This document shows positions 7,390 to 14,549 of a stretch of 29,553 nt of DNA, in pieces. The position numbers were made by a program, and so were the translations under genes. The stretch's first letter is position 1, and every line of letters starts with the position of its first letter. This DNA is from JBBIOI01 sp037443425 (lineage in GTDB: Bacteria > Desulfobacterota > BSN033 > UBA1163), in assembly GCA_037443425.1 (NCBI GenBank), contig JBBIOI010000036.1, forward strand, positions 1 through 29,553, in the 5' to 3' direction. Below the pieces are notes generated by a model. The model ran no database searches, was not told the origin of the DNA, and was given only the letters and a program-made list of their open reading frames with translations.

Positions 7390-8343
7390 TTATTCCCCTT
7401 CTTCATGGGGAGTAGCTGCAACTGTCCCAAAAACAAGAGTTAATCCAGAAAATATGAGTGCCTGAATCATACCTATTAATAGTTCCAATCCATAAAAAGG
7501 TATTGTGAATACCAGGGGAATAAGAAAACATGATACAAGAATCAATATCTCCCCTGCTGTCATATTACCAAAGAGACGAAATGTAAAACTTAGCATCCTT
7601 GTTAAATGGCTGAAAATCTCAAGGACACCTACAAATAGGTTTATGATGCCAAAAAGGATATTCATGGGTGCAGTTTTTATCTTTCCTGTAATCAGTTCTT
7701 TGAGACCTTGGATAAGCTGTTTGAGGTTAATAAACTGTCCTATATAATGTAGGGCGCCCAGTGATTTCATACCCCATGTTTCAACAAAGATAAAAGACAT
7801 AATAGCTATTGATAAGGGAACATTAACATCTGTGTTTGCCGCCCGGAAGAATGCCACAAACTCTCCGTGTTCACCATGTCCGCCATGATAGATGCCAATG
7901 GTACCGAAAAAGGGAAGAAGTGCAAGATATGCATTAGAGATAACGTAAATAAAGATAGTTGCAACTGCAGGGAATAGCATGCGTGAAAGCCTTTTCCCAG
8001 AAACGCTTTCTACAAAATTTAAAAGTCCTTCAACAACAGCCTCTGCCAATGCTTGACGTCTTGAAGGGATGAGCTTCATTTTTCTTGTGAGAAAGATGGA
8101 CAACAAAACCAGTACAATTATGGTAAACCAAGAAGCAATAAGGGTATTTGTAATTACAAAACTTCCGATATGAAAAACAGGCTCGGCAGGTAAAGAGACA
8201 TGTGGTTTTGGCACTTTAAAGATCTCTGGTGGTTCTTTACCTAAGAAACTTGAACCTAATGGGCCAAATATTAAACCGACTCCAAAAAGTACCAAAACTG
8301 GTATAAAGAAGATAATCAGTATTTTTATCCGATCCTTACTCAT
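7390..8343 (-). CDS. atpB: ATP synthase Fo a subunit (proton channel)
   Basis: 317-residue multi-pass a subunit that forms the two proton half-channels beside the c-ring. The essential Arg is at 256 in FTFRLFGNM, and the last helices match the family (LLIGMIQALIFSGLTLVF). The protein is somewhat long for the family because of an N-terminal segment: a first helix at about residues 8-27, then a hydrophilic stretch to about 60. A loop at residues 152-161 is rich in His, Gly and Glu (YHGGHGEHGE), which I do not recall as typical. The start codon overlaps the atpZ stop by 8 bp, so the two are translationally coupled. Confidence 0.96.
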   Translation of the reverse strand: MSKDRIKILIIFFIPVLVLFGVGLIFGPLGSSFLGKEPPEIFKVPKPHVSLPAEPVFHIGSFVITNTLIASWFTIIVLVLLSIFLTRKMKLIPSRRQALAEAVVEGLLNFVESVSGKRLSRMLFPAVATIFIYVISNAYLALLPFFGTIGIYHGGHGEHGEFVAFFRAANTDVNVPLSIAIMSFIFVETWGMKSLGALHYIGQFINLKQLIQGLKELITGKIKTAPMNILFGIINLFVGVLEIFSHLTRMLSFTFRLFGNMTAGEILILVSCFLIPLVFTIPFYGLELLIGMIQALIFSGLTLVFGTVAATPHEEGE

Positions 8344-8593
8344 CTTCTTTTTCTTCTCGAGATCTTTTCATCCGCCTTTCTTCTTCTGACTTAAAACGGA
8401 TTAGCATTTTGAATAACCCAGTAAAAGCTATTACAGTTCCCACCCCGAGTCCAATAAAAGTAAAAAGAGGACTTTTGTTTAACATCTCCGGCCTATCAAG
8501 CCAGTATCCTATACCCACTGGAATGATCAGACTTAATGCAACAAACCATCCTACTGTAAGTAAAAATTGAACCGGTCTTACCCACTCTTTCAG
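8336..8593 (-). CDS. atpZ: AtpZ/AtpI-like ATP synthase accessory protein, probable CTG start
   Basis: Small two-helix protein of the AtpZ family (F1Fo gene 1 product), thought to help assemble the c-ring or take part in Mg2+ supply. In frame from CTG at 8593-8591 it has 85 residues: helix 1 at about 10-28, a turn with GYWLDR, helix 2 around residues 41-64 (SPLFTFIGLGVG onward), and a charged tail of Lys, Arg and Glu. The only other usual start is a GTG at 8518, which removes helix 1 and has no ribosome binding site. The CTG follows AAGGGG by 6 bases and directly follows an in-frame TAA, and no ATG, GTG or TTG lies in frame between that stop and the GTG at 8518. First gene of the operon, overlapping atpB by 8 bp. 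The family is secure; the CTG start is inferred. Confidence 0.8.
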   Translation of the reverse strand: MKEWVRPVQFLLTVGWFVALSLIIPVGIGYWLDRPEMLNKSPLFTFIGLGVGTVIAFTGLFKMLIRFKSEEERRMKRSREEKEDE

Positions 8594-8638
8594 TTAAGTC
8601 CCCTTAAATTTTAAAATGATTATCTCAAAGTTGTGAAT

Positions 8639-8667
8639 TAATTAACATACAAATAAAAACTTGTCAA
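8639..8667 (-). promoter_or_regulatory. Candidate promoter of the atp operon
   Basis: On the minus strand a perfect -35 TTGACA (8667-8662) stands 17 bases before TAATTA (8644-8639). A TGT directly before the latter resembles an extended -10. The -10 match itself is weak. It lies 46 bases upstream of the proposed atpZ start, in the only sizeable gap ahead of the operon. Confidence 0.45.
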
Positions 8668-8763
8668 TCTCTTCAATAGAGGACTCTTAAAAAGTCTTTG
8701 AAAGATTTTACATCCACTTCCTCAATCCGAAAATTCAGTTTTAATACCTTTCGAGACCTCTCG

Positions 8764-8828
8764 GGTTAGGCAAGCCACAAGGTCTTGCCCTATCTAAATC
8801 GTAGGGCAAGGGCTTGTCCCTTGCCGTA
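8764..8828. repeat. Pair of inverted REP-like palindromes
   Basis: Two related units face each other. Unit 1 (8764-8794) holds GGCAAG...CTTGCC and unit 2 (8801-8828) holds the 8-bp stem GGCAAGGG/CCCTTGCC around CTTGT. Units 1 and 2 are also partly complementary, CTTGCCCTA (8784-8792) to TAGGGCAAG (8802-8810), giving an alternative 9-bp hairpin. This looks like an intergenic REP or BIME-type element. It may also attenuate read-through from the bactofilin gene into atpZ, although no T-tract follows. Confidence 0.6.
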
Positions 8829-8919
8829 TTTGTTTTCACTTCTGTAGAATTACGACACAGTCTCTGGGGGAAGTCAAGATAAGAGCATGGAGAATGATAA
8901 GGATGATAACTGTAAATAT

Positions 8920-9345
8920 TTAAAAAGAGAAAGTTTGCTGAGGATTATGATTCTCGATTGGAAGTTCGTTTTGTCTCTCTTTCTTAAGCATTTTACAATT
9001 CCCTTCGAAGATACCTCCTTCATTTATAACTAATATTGGCGTGACAAGGTCACCATAGAATTTACCTGTTGAGTGGATCTCTATACGTTCTTGAGCTGTA
9101 ATCTCTCCTTCGACATGACCACTTATGATGATTGAGTTTACACCAATTTTTGCCCTGATAAAGGCAGATTCACCCACTATCAATGTTCCTCCATCGAATA
9201 TCTCTCCTTCAAACCTTCCATCTAAACGAAAGATTCCAAGGAATGTTATCTTTCCTTCAAAATGAGTCTCTTTTCCGAGAAATGCACTGACCTCTTCGAT
9301 CGACCTATGAGGCCTTGAATCTGCCTTTAATTTAGCGAAAGACAC
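8920..9345 (-). CDS. Bactofilin-type cytoskeletal protein
   Basis: 141-residue bactofilin (DUF583 family), a self-polymerising beta-helix protein that forms filaments at the membrane and acts as a scaffold. The beta-helix core (about residues 25-120) shows regular short beta repeats such as GKITFLGIFRLDGRFEGEI and later GHVEGEITAQERIEIHS. The flanks are short, polar and probably disordered, as is usual. The start is GTG at 9345, set by GGAAGGAG six bases upstream. It follows parB by 14 bp and is probably co-transcribed with rsmG-parA-parB. In Myxococcus, bactofilins position the ParABS machinery, and the neighbourhood is consistent with that role here (inference). Confidence 0.9.
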   Translation of the reverse strand: MSFAKLKADSRPHRSIEEVSAFLGKETHFEGKITFLGIFRLDGRFEGEIFDGGTLIVGESAFIRAKIGVNSIIISGHVEGEITAQERIEIHSTGKFYGDLVTPILVINEGGIFEGNCKMLKKERQNELPIENHNPQQTFSF

Positions 9346-9359
9346 TTTTTACTCCTTCC

Positions 9360-10229
9360 TTATCTATATCTTTCTTCTCCTAAAATTGTGTCAACAATCC
9401 TTTCAAGATCATCAAATGAATAGTATTCAATAGTAATTCTGCCTCTTTTCCCTGAGGGATAAATATTGACTTTCGTTCCGAGGCGAAGCCTTAAAGAATC
9501 CTGAAGATTTTTAATTTGAATATCGATGTCTTCCTTCTTCTTTTCTGTCCCTCGCCTTTTCTGTTTAACTGACCATCTTTTTGCAATAGCCTCTGCCTCT
9601 CGAACAGAGAGGGTTTTGTTTATTATCAATTCACATAACTGTTTCTGTCTATCCCTATTTTCAAGGCTGAGGATTGCCCTTGCGTGACCTTGTGTAATAT
9701 CGTTCTTTTTTATATATTCTTTTATTTCTGAAGGTAGTTTAAGGAGTCGAAGTGTATTTGTAATTGTTGTTCTATCCTTTCCTATCCTCTTACTTAGCTC
9801 CTCTTGGCTTATATTGAACTCATCGATAAGTTGCTTATAGGCCTCTGCTTCTTCTATTGGGTTTAAATCCTCCCTCTGTAGGTTTTCAATGAGAGAAAGT
9901 TCTAAAACCTCTCTATCACTTACCTCTTTTACTATGACCGGAACCTCTTTAAGACCTGCCTTTTGAGCTGCCCGCCAACGTCTTTCACCAACAATCAATT
10001 CATATCCATCTTCCACCTTTCGAACTATTAGGGGTTCAAGTATACCTTTTTCCCTTATTGATTCGGTCAATTCTCCAAGTTTAGATTCATCAAAGTATTT
10101 TCTTGGCTGAGACCTGTTCGGCCTTATCTCCTCTATTGCACAATAGAAAAGATTCTTTTCTCCAACCGTTTCAAACTCTGGGATAAGAGCCCCTAATCCT
10201 TTTCCTAAGGCCATCTTTTTAGCTACCAT
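9360..10229 (-). CDS. parB: Chromosome partitioning protein ParB
   Basis: 289-residue ParB, a CTP-dependent DNA clamp that loads at parS sites and spreads to form the partition complex. The N-terminal signature MALGKGLGALIPE is at residues 6-18. The CTP-binding motifs follow: NRSQPRKYFDE (38-48), GERRWRA (81-87) and ENLQRED (115-121). The central helix-turn-helix region (RIGKDRTTITNTLRLL) and the C-terminal dimerisation domain are present. The chosen ATG overlaps the parA stop by 11 bp and follows GGAAGG; Met6 is an alternative start. I found no perfect parS palindrome in the window. Confidence 0.95.
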   Translation of the reverse strand: MVAKKMALGKGLGALIPEFETVGEKNLFYCAIEEIRPNRSQPRKYFDESKLGELTESIREKGILEPLIVRKVEDGYELIVGERRWRAAQKAGLKEVPVIVKEVSDREVLELSLIENLQREDLNPIEEAEAYKQLIDEFNISQEELSKRIGKDRTTITNTLRLLKLPSEIKEYIKKNDITQGHARAILSLENRDRQKQLCELIINKTLSVREAEAIAKRWSVKQKRRGTEKKKEDIDIQIKNLQDSLRLRLGTKVNIYPSGKRGRITIEYYSFDDLERIVDTILGEERYR

Positions 10230-10995
10230 CTTCCTTCCCGTTTGCTATCAATTCTTGTGCAAGTTCTAAGTAGCTTTCTGCACCTTTAGAATTTATATCA
10301 TATAATATGATAGGTTTTCCATGGCTTGGTGCTTCACTCAGTCTTACATTACGAGGAATTACTGTCTTAAATACCTTATCCTTGAAGTGATTTCTTACCT
10401 CCTCAGCGACTTGATGAGAAAGATTATTCCTCACATCAAACATAGTTAGAAGTATCCCTTCGATCTCAAGCTTTGGATTTAGGGCATGTTTAATTAAACG
10501 AATTGTTTTTAGGAGTTGTCCCAGGCCCTCTAATGCATAATACTCACATTGTAATGGAATGATTACAGAGTGAGCTGCAACGAGTGAATTTATAGTCAGA
10601 AGTCCAAGAGAAGGTGGACAGTCTATAAAGATATAATCATATTCAAACTCTACCTCTTTGATCAAATGTTCCAATTTCTTTTCTCGATCCTTTTCCTGTA
10701 TCAATTCCACCTCAGCACCAATCAGATCAGTATTAGATGCAATTACATCAAGATATGCGATAGATGTTTTTTGGATCACTTCTCGTAATCCATATCCACG
10801 AAGCAATGCATGATAGATTGTACCATCAACACTTTCTTTATTAAGTCCCAATCCACTTGTAGAATTTCCCTGTGGATCGATATCAATTAGAAGAACCTTT
10901 TTTTCTGCAACAGCTATCGATGCAGACAGATTTACTGCTGTTGTAGTTTTTCCTACGCCTCCCTTTTGATTAGCAATACATATAACCTTTGCCAT
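10219..10995 (-). CDS. parA: Chromosome partitioning ATPase ParA (Soj)
   Basis: 258-residue ParA/Soj ATPase that forms a DNA-bound gradient driving ParB-parS segregation. The deviant Walker A KGGVGKTT lies at residues 11-18 and the A' motif DIDPQGN follows about 30 residues later. Walker B appears as YIFIDCPPSLG. I chose ATG at 10995, giving MAKVICIANQKGG as in other Soj proteins. A GTG six codons upstream is in frame, but neither start has a clear ribosome binding site. The gene lies 65 bp after rsmG with no terminator between, and overlaps parB by 11 bp. Confidence 0.95.
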   Translation of the reverse strand: MAKVICIANQKGGVGKTTTAVNLSASIAVAEKKVLLIDIDPQGNSTSGLGLNKESVDGTIYHALLRGYGLREVIQKTSIAYLDVIASNTDLIGAEVELIQEKDREKKLEHLIKEVEFEYDYIFIDCPPSLGLLTINSLVAAHSVIIPLQCEYYALEGLGQLLKTIRLIKHALNPKLEIEGILLTMFDVRNNLSHQVAEEVRNHFKDKVFKTVIPRNVRLSEAPSHGKPIILYDINSKGAESYLELAQELIANGKEDGS

Positions 10996-11060
10996 TAAGA
11001 TAAAATATAGCACAAAAAAGAAAATGGTGAAATGAAAAAAATTAATTCAAATATGGAATT

Positions 11061-11720
11061 TTAGAGTTTCTCAAATATTAATATACTCCGATGGAATTGA
11101 CTAAAAGGAAGTATAAACTCGATTACATCCTTTAAAATAAATTTGATACCTCCATTAGCAAAATATTCAACCAAAAATTTTTCCTTTTTTAATTTTCCTT
11201 TCATCGCAAACAAAAGTGCACCCTTTTTCAAATAAGGACATCCAAGGGTAAGAAGATTTTCGATACCTGAAAATGCCCTGGATACAGCTAAATCAAATTG
11301 CCCTTCAAGATTTTGAACTATCAATTTATCCTCTATCCTTCCGTGAATTGGTGTAATCCCTTTTAATCCTAATTTCCTTATTATATATTTTTGAAAATCT
11401 ACCTTCTTAAGTCTTGAATCTATCAAGGTTATCTTTATGGATGATAAAACCATCTTTACAGGAATACCGGGAAAACCCGGCCCAGAGCCAATATCAAGGA
11501 GACTGGCCTCAGAGGTGAGATAGGGTATTATGGAGATAGAATCAAGAAAGTGTTTAATCACTATCTCTTTTTCTGATTTTATGGCTGTAAGATTGATCTT
11601 TTGATTCCATTTAACAAGCTCTTTAAGATATATCTCAAAACCCTCAACCACTTCCTTATTCAGTTGGATTCCAAGTGTTTCTGCTCCCTTTATCAGGATT
11701 TCTCTATTTTCCTTTTCCAT
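11061..11720 (-). CDS. rsmG: 16S rRNA 7-methylguanosine methyltransferase RsmG (GidB)
   Basis: 219-residue SAM-dependent methyltransferase that modifies a guanine in the 530 loop of 16S rRNA. The SAM-binding glycine motif DIGSGPGFPG is at residues 76-85, preceded by the family motif KHFLDS (56-61), with VSRAF further on. Length is normal. Linkage to parA and parB is the widespread gidB-soj-spo0J arrangement. It begins 40 bp past the stop of the Liv-type binding protein, and a hairpin lies in that gap. No strong ribosome binding site is visible. Confidence 0.95.
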   Translation of the reverse strand: MEKENREILIKGAETLGIQLNKEVVEGFEIYLKELVKWNQKINLTAIKSEKEIVIKHFLDSISIIPYLTSEASLLDIGSGPGFPGIPVKMVLSSIKITLIDSRLKKVDFQKYIIRKLGLKGITPIHGRIEDKLIVQNLEGQFDLAVSRAFSGIENLLTLGCPYLKKGALLFAMKGKLKKEKFLVEYFANGGIKFILKDVIEFILPFSQFHRSILIFEKL

Positions 11721-11732
11721 ATGAAGATAGCG

Positions 11733-11754
11733 GAGAGGGGTCAGAGCCCCTCTC
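11733..11754. terminator. Hairpin between the binding-protein gene and rsmG
   Basis: GAGAGGGG (11733-11740) pairs perfectly with CCCCTCTC (11747-11754) across a TCAGAG loop. On the minus strand, in which both neighbours are transcribed, no T-run follows, so intrinsic termination there is doubtful. It could stabilise the 3' end of the catabolic transcript or limit read-through into rsmG. Confidence 0.45.
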
Positions 11755-11760
11755 TTATCT

Positions 11761-12939
11761 CTATTTTTTAGGCAGAATTGGATGGAAATCAGGGATTTTG
11801 TCTACCAGTTTGCTTGGGAACTTACCATCCTTCTCAATAATCTCAAAAATATAGAAGGTCACAATCGGGCATCTTATTTCAGGGTGGAATCTAAATCTAC
11901 CCATTGGAGATGGAAAGTCAACAGAACTTATTGCCTTGGCAAATCGGGCAGGATTGTCAGCATCCCCACCAATACCCTTTAGTGCTTCTTCAATAATCCT
12001 GATCGATAAGTAACCTGACATGTCGTAATAGCCAAAGGCCTTTAACTCGGGATATCTTGCAAGAAGGGCTTTTACAAATGAAACATTTTCTGGAACATCA
12101 AGGTCAGGATCCCAATGTGTGATATATTTCATTCCGACTGCAGACTTTCCCATCTCTGCCCTGTAAAGCGGGTCAAGGGCTGAAACTGCTCCAAGAACAG
12201 GTGTCTTTTTCTGGAAGTCAAGCTCTACATACTGTTTTACAAATCTTACAGCTGGAAAACCCGTTGTAAAGACAAGGGCTACATCAGCCTGAGGCATTCC
12301 TACTAAATATGGTCTATAATCGGGTTCGGGAAGTGGTAGGGATATATATTTCAGGACTTTACCCCCCTGTTTTTCAAAAGTGTCTTTATATATCCCTCCC
12401 TGAAGATGACCAAAGGAATAATCATTAACTATCACCACCGCTGTTTTTGCCCCCATTTTATTAAAGGCATACGGGCCCAATAAGTTTCCAAGCTGATACC
12501 ATCCCCAGTTATGAGCAAAATGGGCTGGATTGGCTGAAGTTATATGTTCACCACTTGCTCCAATTGGAAACCATGGGATCCCTTTCCTTTTCATATAATC
12601 TGCTATAGCGATAATACCTGATCCCAATAAAGGTCCTAATAATACATGAACGCGATCGCCTTCGATGAGTTTTCGAACTTTCTCAACTGTTGGAGCTACT
12701 TCCTCTTTACAGTCTTCAAAAATGACCTTCACTGGCCGTCCACTTATTTTATAGCCAATCTGTTCGAGTCGAAGGGTTAAACCTCTTTTATGGGCAAGAG
12801 AAGTTACTGCATGGCCACCAGTATAATCGGTAACTACACCTATCCTTAATTCTGGCTGGGAAAAGCCAGTGATAGGCAAGGTTAAGGATAAAAAGGCAAA
12901 AATAAAACTCACTAAGCCAACAAATAAAACCTTCTTCAT
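11761..12939 (-). CDS. Liv-type ABC transporter periplasmic substrate-binding protein
   Basis: 392-residue type I periplasmic binding protein (Peripla_BP_6, LivK-like). It has a Sec signal peptide (MKKV, hydrophobic to about residue 22, then FSQ near 27) and the opening RIGVVTDYTGG typical of this family. It should capture the ligand for LivHMGF in the periplasm. Such proteins bind branched amino acids, amides, short-chain or aromatic acids, so the ligand cannot be read from sequence. The gene has a strong ribosome binding site (AGGAGGTGG) and follows livF after 161 bp. It is probably the last gene of the catabolic unit, perhaps with its own promoter as well. Confidence 0.9.
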   Translation of the reverse strand: MKKVLFVGLVSFIFAFLSLTLPITGFSQPELRIGVVTDYTGGHAVTSLAHKRGLTLRLEQIGYKISGRPVKVIFEDCKEEVAPTVEKVRKLIEGDRVHVLLGPLLGSGIIAIADYMKRKGIPWFPIGASGEHITSANPAHFAHNWGWYQLGNLLGPYAFNKMGAKTAVVIVNDYSFGHLQGGIYKDTFEKQGGKVLKYISLPLPEPDYRPYLVGMPQADVALVFTTGFPAVRFVKQYVELDFQKKTPVLGAVSALDPLYRAEMGKSAVGMKYITHWDPDLDVPENVSFVKALLARYPELKAFGYYDMSGYLSIRIIEEALKGIGGDADNPARFAKAISSVDFPSPMGRFRFHPEIRCPIVTFYIFEIIEKDGKFPSKLVDKIPDFHPILPKK

Positions 12940-13100
12940 AATCCACCTCCTATAAAGGTATTTTAAATTTTCCCCCCATAAATTTAAACTATAGAATTTT
13001 TCACCCCCTTTCTTTTAGAAAAAGCATAGTCCCCCTTGTTTTGTTCGAAATTACAATAATATCGAGATTGTTTTTCTGCTCGCATTTTACTAATCACTTC

Positions 13101-13799
13101 TTAAACTCCGAGATATGTGTCTTTAACGTATGTATTTGCATCTAACTCTTTAGGTGTAGATTCATATACGATTAAACCTCTATCCATTACATATACATAA
13201 TCTGCTAACTCTAAGGCCATTGGGAGGTTTTGTTCAACAAGAAGGATAGAGAAGCCTTTACCTTTAAGTTCTCCAATAAAATTGATAATCTCTTGTACGA
13301 TTAATGGTGCAAGTCCTTCCGAAGGTTCATCCATTAAGAGTAAAGAGGGTCTACTCATTAGGGCCCGACTTATAGCCAGCATCTGTTGTTCGCCACCACT
13401 TAAAAGATTCGCCTTACAGTTTGCCCTTGCTTTAAGTATTGGAAAACGAGAATAGGTTTCCTCAAGAAGTTTTGAAGTCTCTTCGCCTTGGCCCTGTGCT
13501 GCAATAAGAAGGTTCTCTTTTGTAGTCAAGGATGGAAAGATCTGTCTTCCCTGAGGAACAAGGGCAATACCTTTGCGGGCAATTTCGTAGACCTTAAGGC
13601 AGGTGATATCCTCATCGTTAAAATAGACTTTACCTCTTCGAGGTGGGGTGAGACCCATAATGGATCTTATCGTTGTGGTTTTTCCCATACCATTACGACC
13701 AAGGAGAGAAACGATTAGACCTCTTTTCACCTCAAGAGAAACACCTTGAAGTATGTAGCTTTCACCGTAGTAAGTATGAATATCAATTAGACGGAGCAT
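13101..13799 (-). CDS. livF: ABC transporter ATPase, LivF type
   Basis: 232-residue ATPase of a branched-chain amino acid type importer. Walker A GRNGMGKT is at 34-41, Q-loop VPQGRQIF at 80-87, signature LSGGEQQ at 132-138 and Walker B LLLMDEP at 152-158. The short form and PQGRQIFPSLT are typical of LivF rather than LivG. It acts with LivG on the cytoplasmic face of the LivH-LivM permease. It starts 3 bp past the livG stop. Confidence 0.95.
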   Translation of the reverse strand: MLRLIDIHTYYGESYILQGVSLEVKRGLIVSLLGRNGMGKTTTIRSIMGLTPPRRGKVYFNDEDITCLKVYEIARKGIALVPQGRQIFPSLTTKENLLIAAQGQGEETSKLLEETYSRFPILKARANCKANLLSGGEQQMLAISRALMSRPSLLLMDEPSEGLAPLIVQEIINFIGELKGKGFSILLVEQNLPMALELADYVYVMDRGLIVYESTPKELDANTYVKDTYLGV

Positions 13800-13802
13800 A
13801 TA

Positions 13803-14549
13803 TTAATCAACTTTATACCCAAGATAAATCTGTTTAACCTTAGGGTCTTTTTGAATTTCTTCGGGTGTTCCTTCTGTAACAACCTCACCATAGTGCAATA
13901 CTGTTATTCGATCAGCAATAGAAAATATCACATCTATATTATGAGATATGAAGAGAACAGAGATATCATTCTTAAGGCATCTTACTAACTCTATTATATC
14001 AGATGTTTCACTTGATGAAAGTCCTGCTGTAGGTTCGTCTAATAGCAATAGTTTAGGTGAAGAGGCTAAACACAGAACAATTTCAAGTCTTCTTTGTTCT
14101 CCATAGGATAGATCATTAGCCAGATCGTTTCTTTTATTCCATAAACCTTGTGCTTTCAATAGATTCTCAGCCTCTGAGAATATATGATCATATTTTGAAA
14201 TTGAACGAAGCATTTTAAATTTAAAAGGTTGTATTGCCTGAAGTGCTAATAATACATTATCGAGGACACTAATTTTAGGGAATAGATTATTTATCTGACA
14301 TGATCGACCCACCCCGAGATGAGCCCTCTCATAAATAGGCATTTGTGTAACATCCTTACCAAAAATAAATATCTTTCCTGAAGTCGGGCTTATTTCTCCA
14401 TTGATTATCTTTATTAAGGTGGTTTTCCCTGCGCCATTGGCACCAATAATTGCCCTTTTTTCCCCTGGTTTCACACTTAGGGAAACATTATTTAATGCCC
14501 TTACTCCCCCAAAATCTTTTATCAAGTTTTCAATCTTTAAAGCTTCCAT
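13803..14549 (-). CDS. livG: ABC transporter ATPase, LivG type
   Basis: 248-residue ATPase partner of LivF. Walker A GANGAGKT is at 36-43, LSYGEQRRLEI at 147-157 stands for the signature (SYGEQ is usual in LivG), and Walker B LLLLDEP is at 167-173 followed by TAGLSSSE. Its start overlaps the end of livM by 20 bp and it is 3 bp ahead of livF, so the four transporter genes are tightly coupled. Function is import of an unidentified ligand, probably that of the adjacent HyuA/HyuB enzymes. Confidence 0.95.
   Translation of the reverse strand: MEALKIENLIKDFGGVRALNNVSLSVKPGEKRAIIGANGAGKTTLIKIINGEISPTSGKIFIFGKDVTQMPIYERAHLGVGRSCQINNLFPKISVLDNVLLALQAIQPFKFKMLRSISKYDHIFSEAENLLKAQGLWNKRNDLANDLSYGEQRRLEIVLCLASSPKLLLLDEPTAGLSSSETSDIIELVRCLKNDISVLFISHNIDVIFSIADRITVLHYGEVVTEGTPEEIQKDPKVKQIYLGYKVD

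Larger units (their letters stand above)
8594..8919. other. Intergenic spacer between bactofilin gene and atp operon
   Basis: This 326-bp gap holds the candidate atp promoter and the REP-like inverted pair listed separately. I see no further gene in it on either strand and no convincing intrinsic terminator for the bactofilin gene. The rest is AT-rich sequence without a recognisable motif. Confidence 0.7.

Noticed and set aside
8336..8518. 60-residue form of atpZ from GTG
   Set aside because: It loses the first membrane helix and has no ribosome binding site; the CTG at 8593 fits better.
8594..11720. A replication origin near rsmG-parA-parB
   Set aside because: This gene set often lies near oriC, but I saw no cluster of DnaA boxes or AT-rich unwinding repeats in the gaps.
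12984..13085. 33-codon frame on the minus strand between livF and the binding-protein gene
   Set aside because: No ribosome binding site, a charged composition with no family resemblance, and it overlaps the G-run repeat-like stretch. More likely chance or a repeat.
14004..14020. parS-like sequence TGTTTCACTTGATGAAA
   Set aside because: Only about 12 of 16 positions match the TGTTTCACGTGAAACA consensus by eye and it lies inside livG coding sequence.
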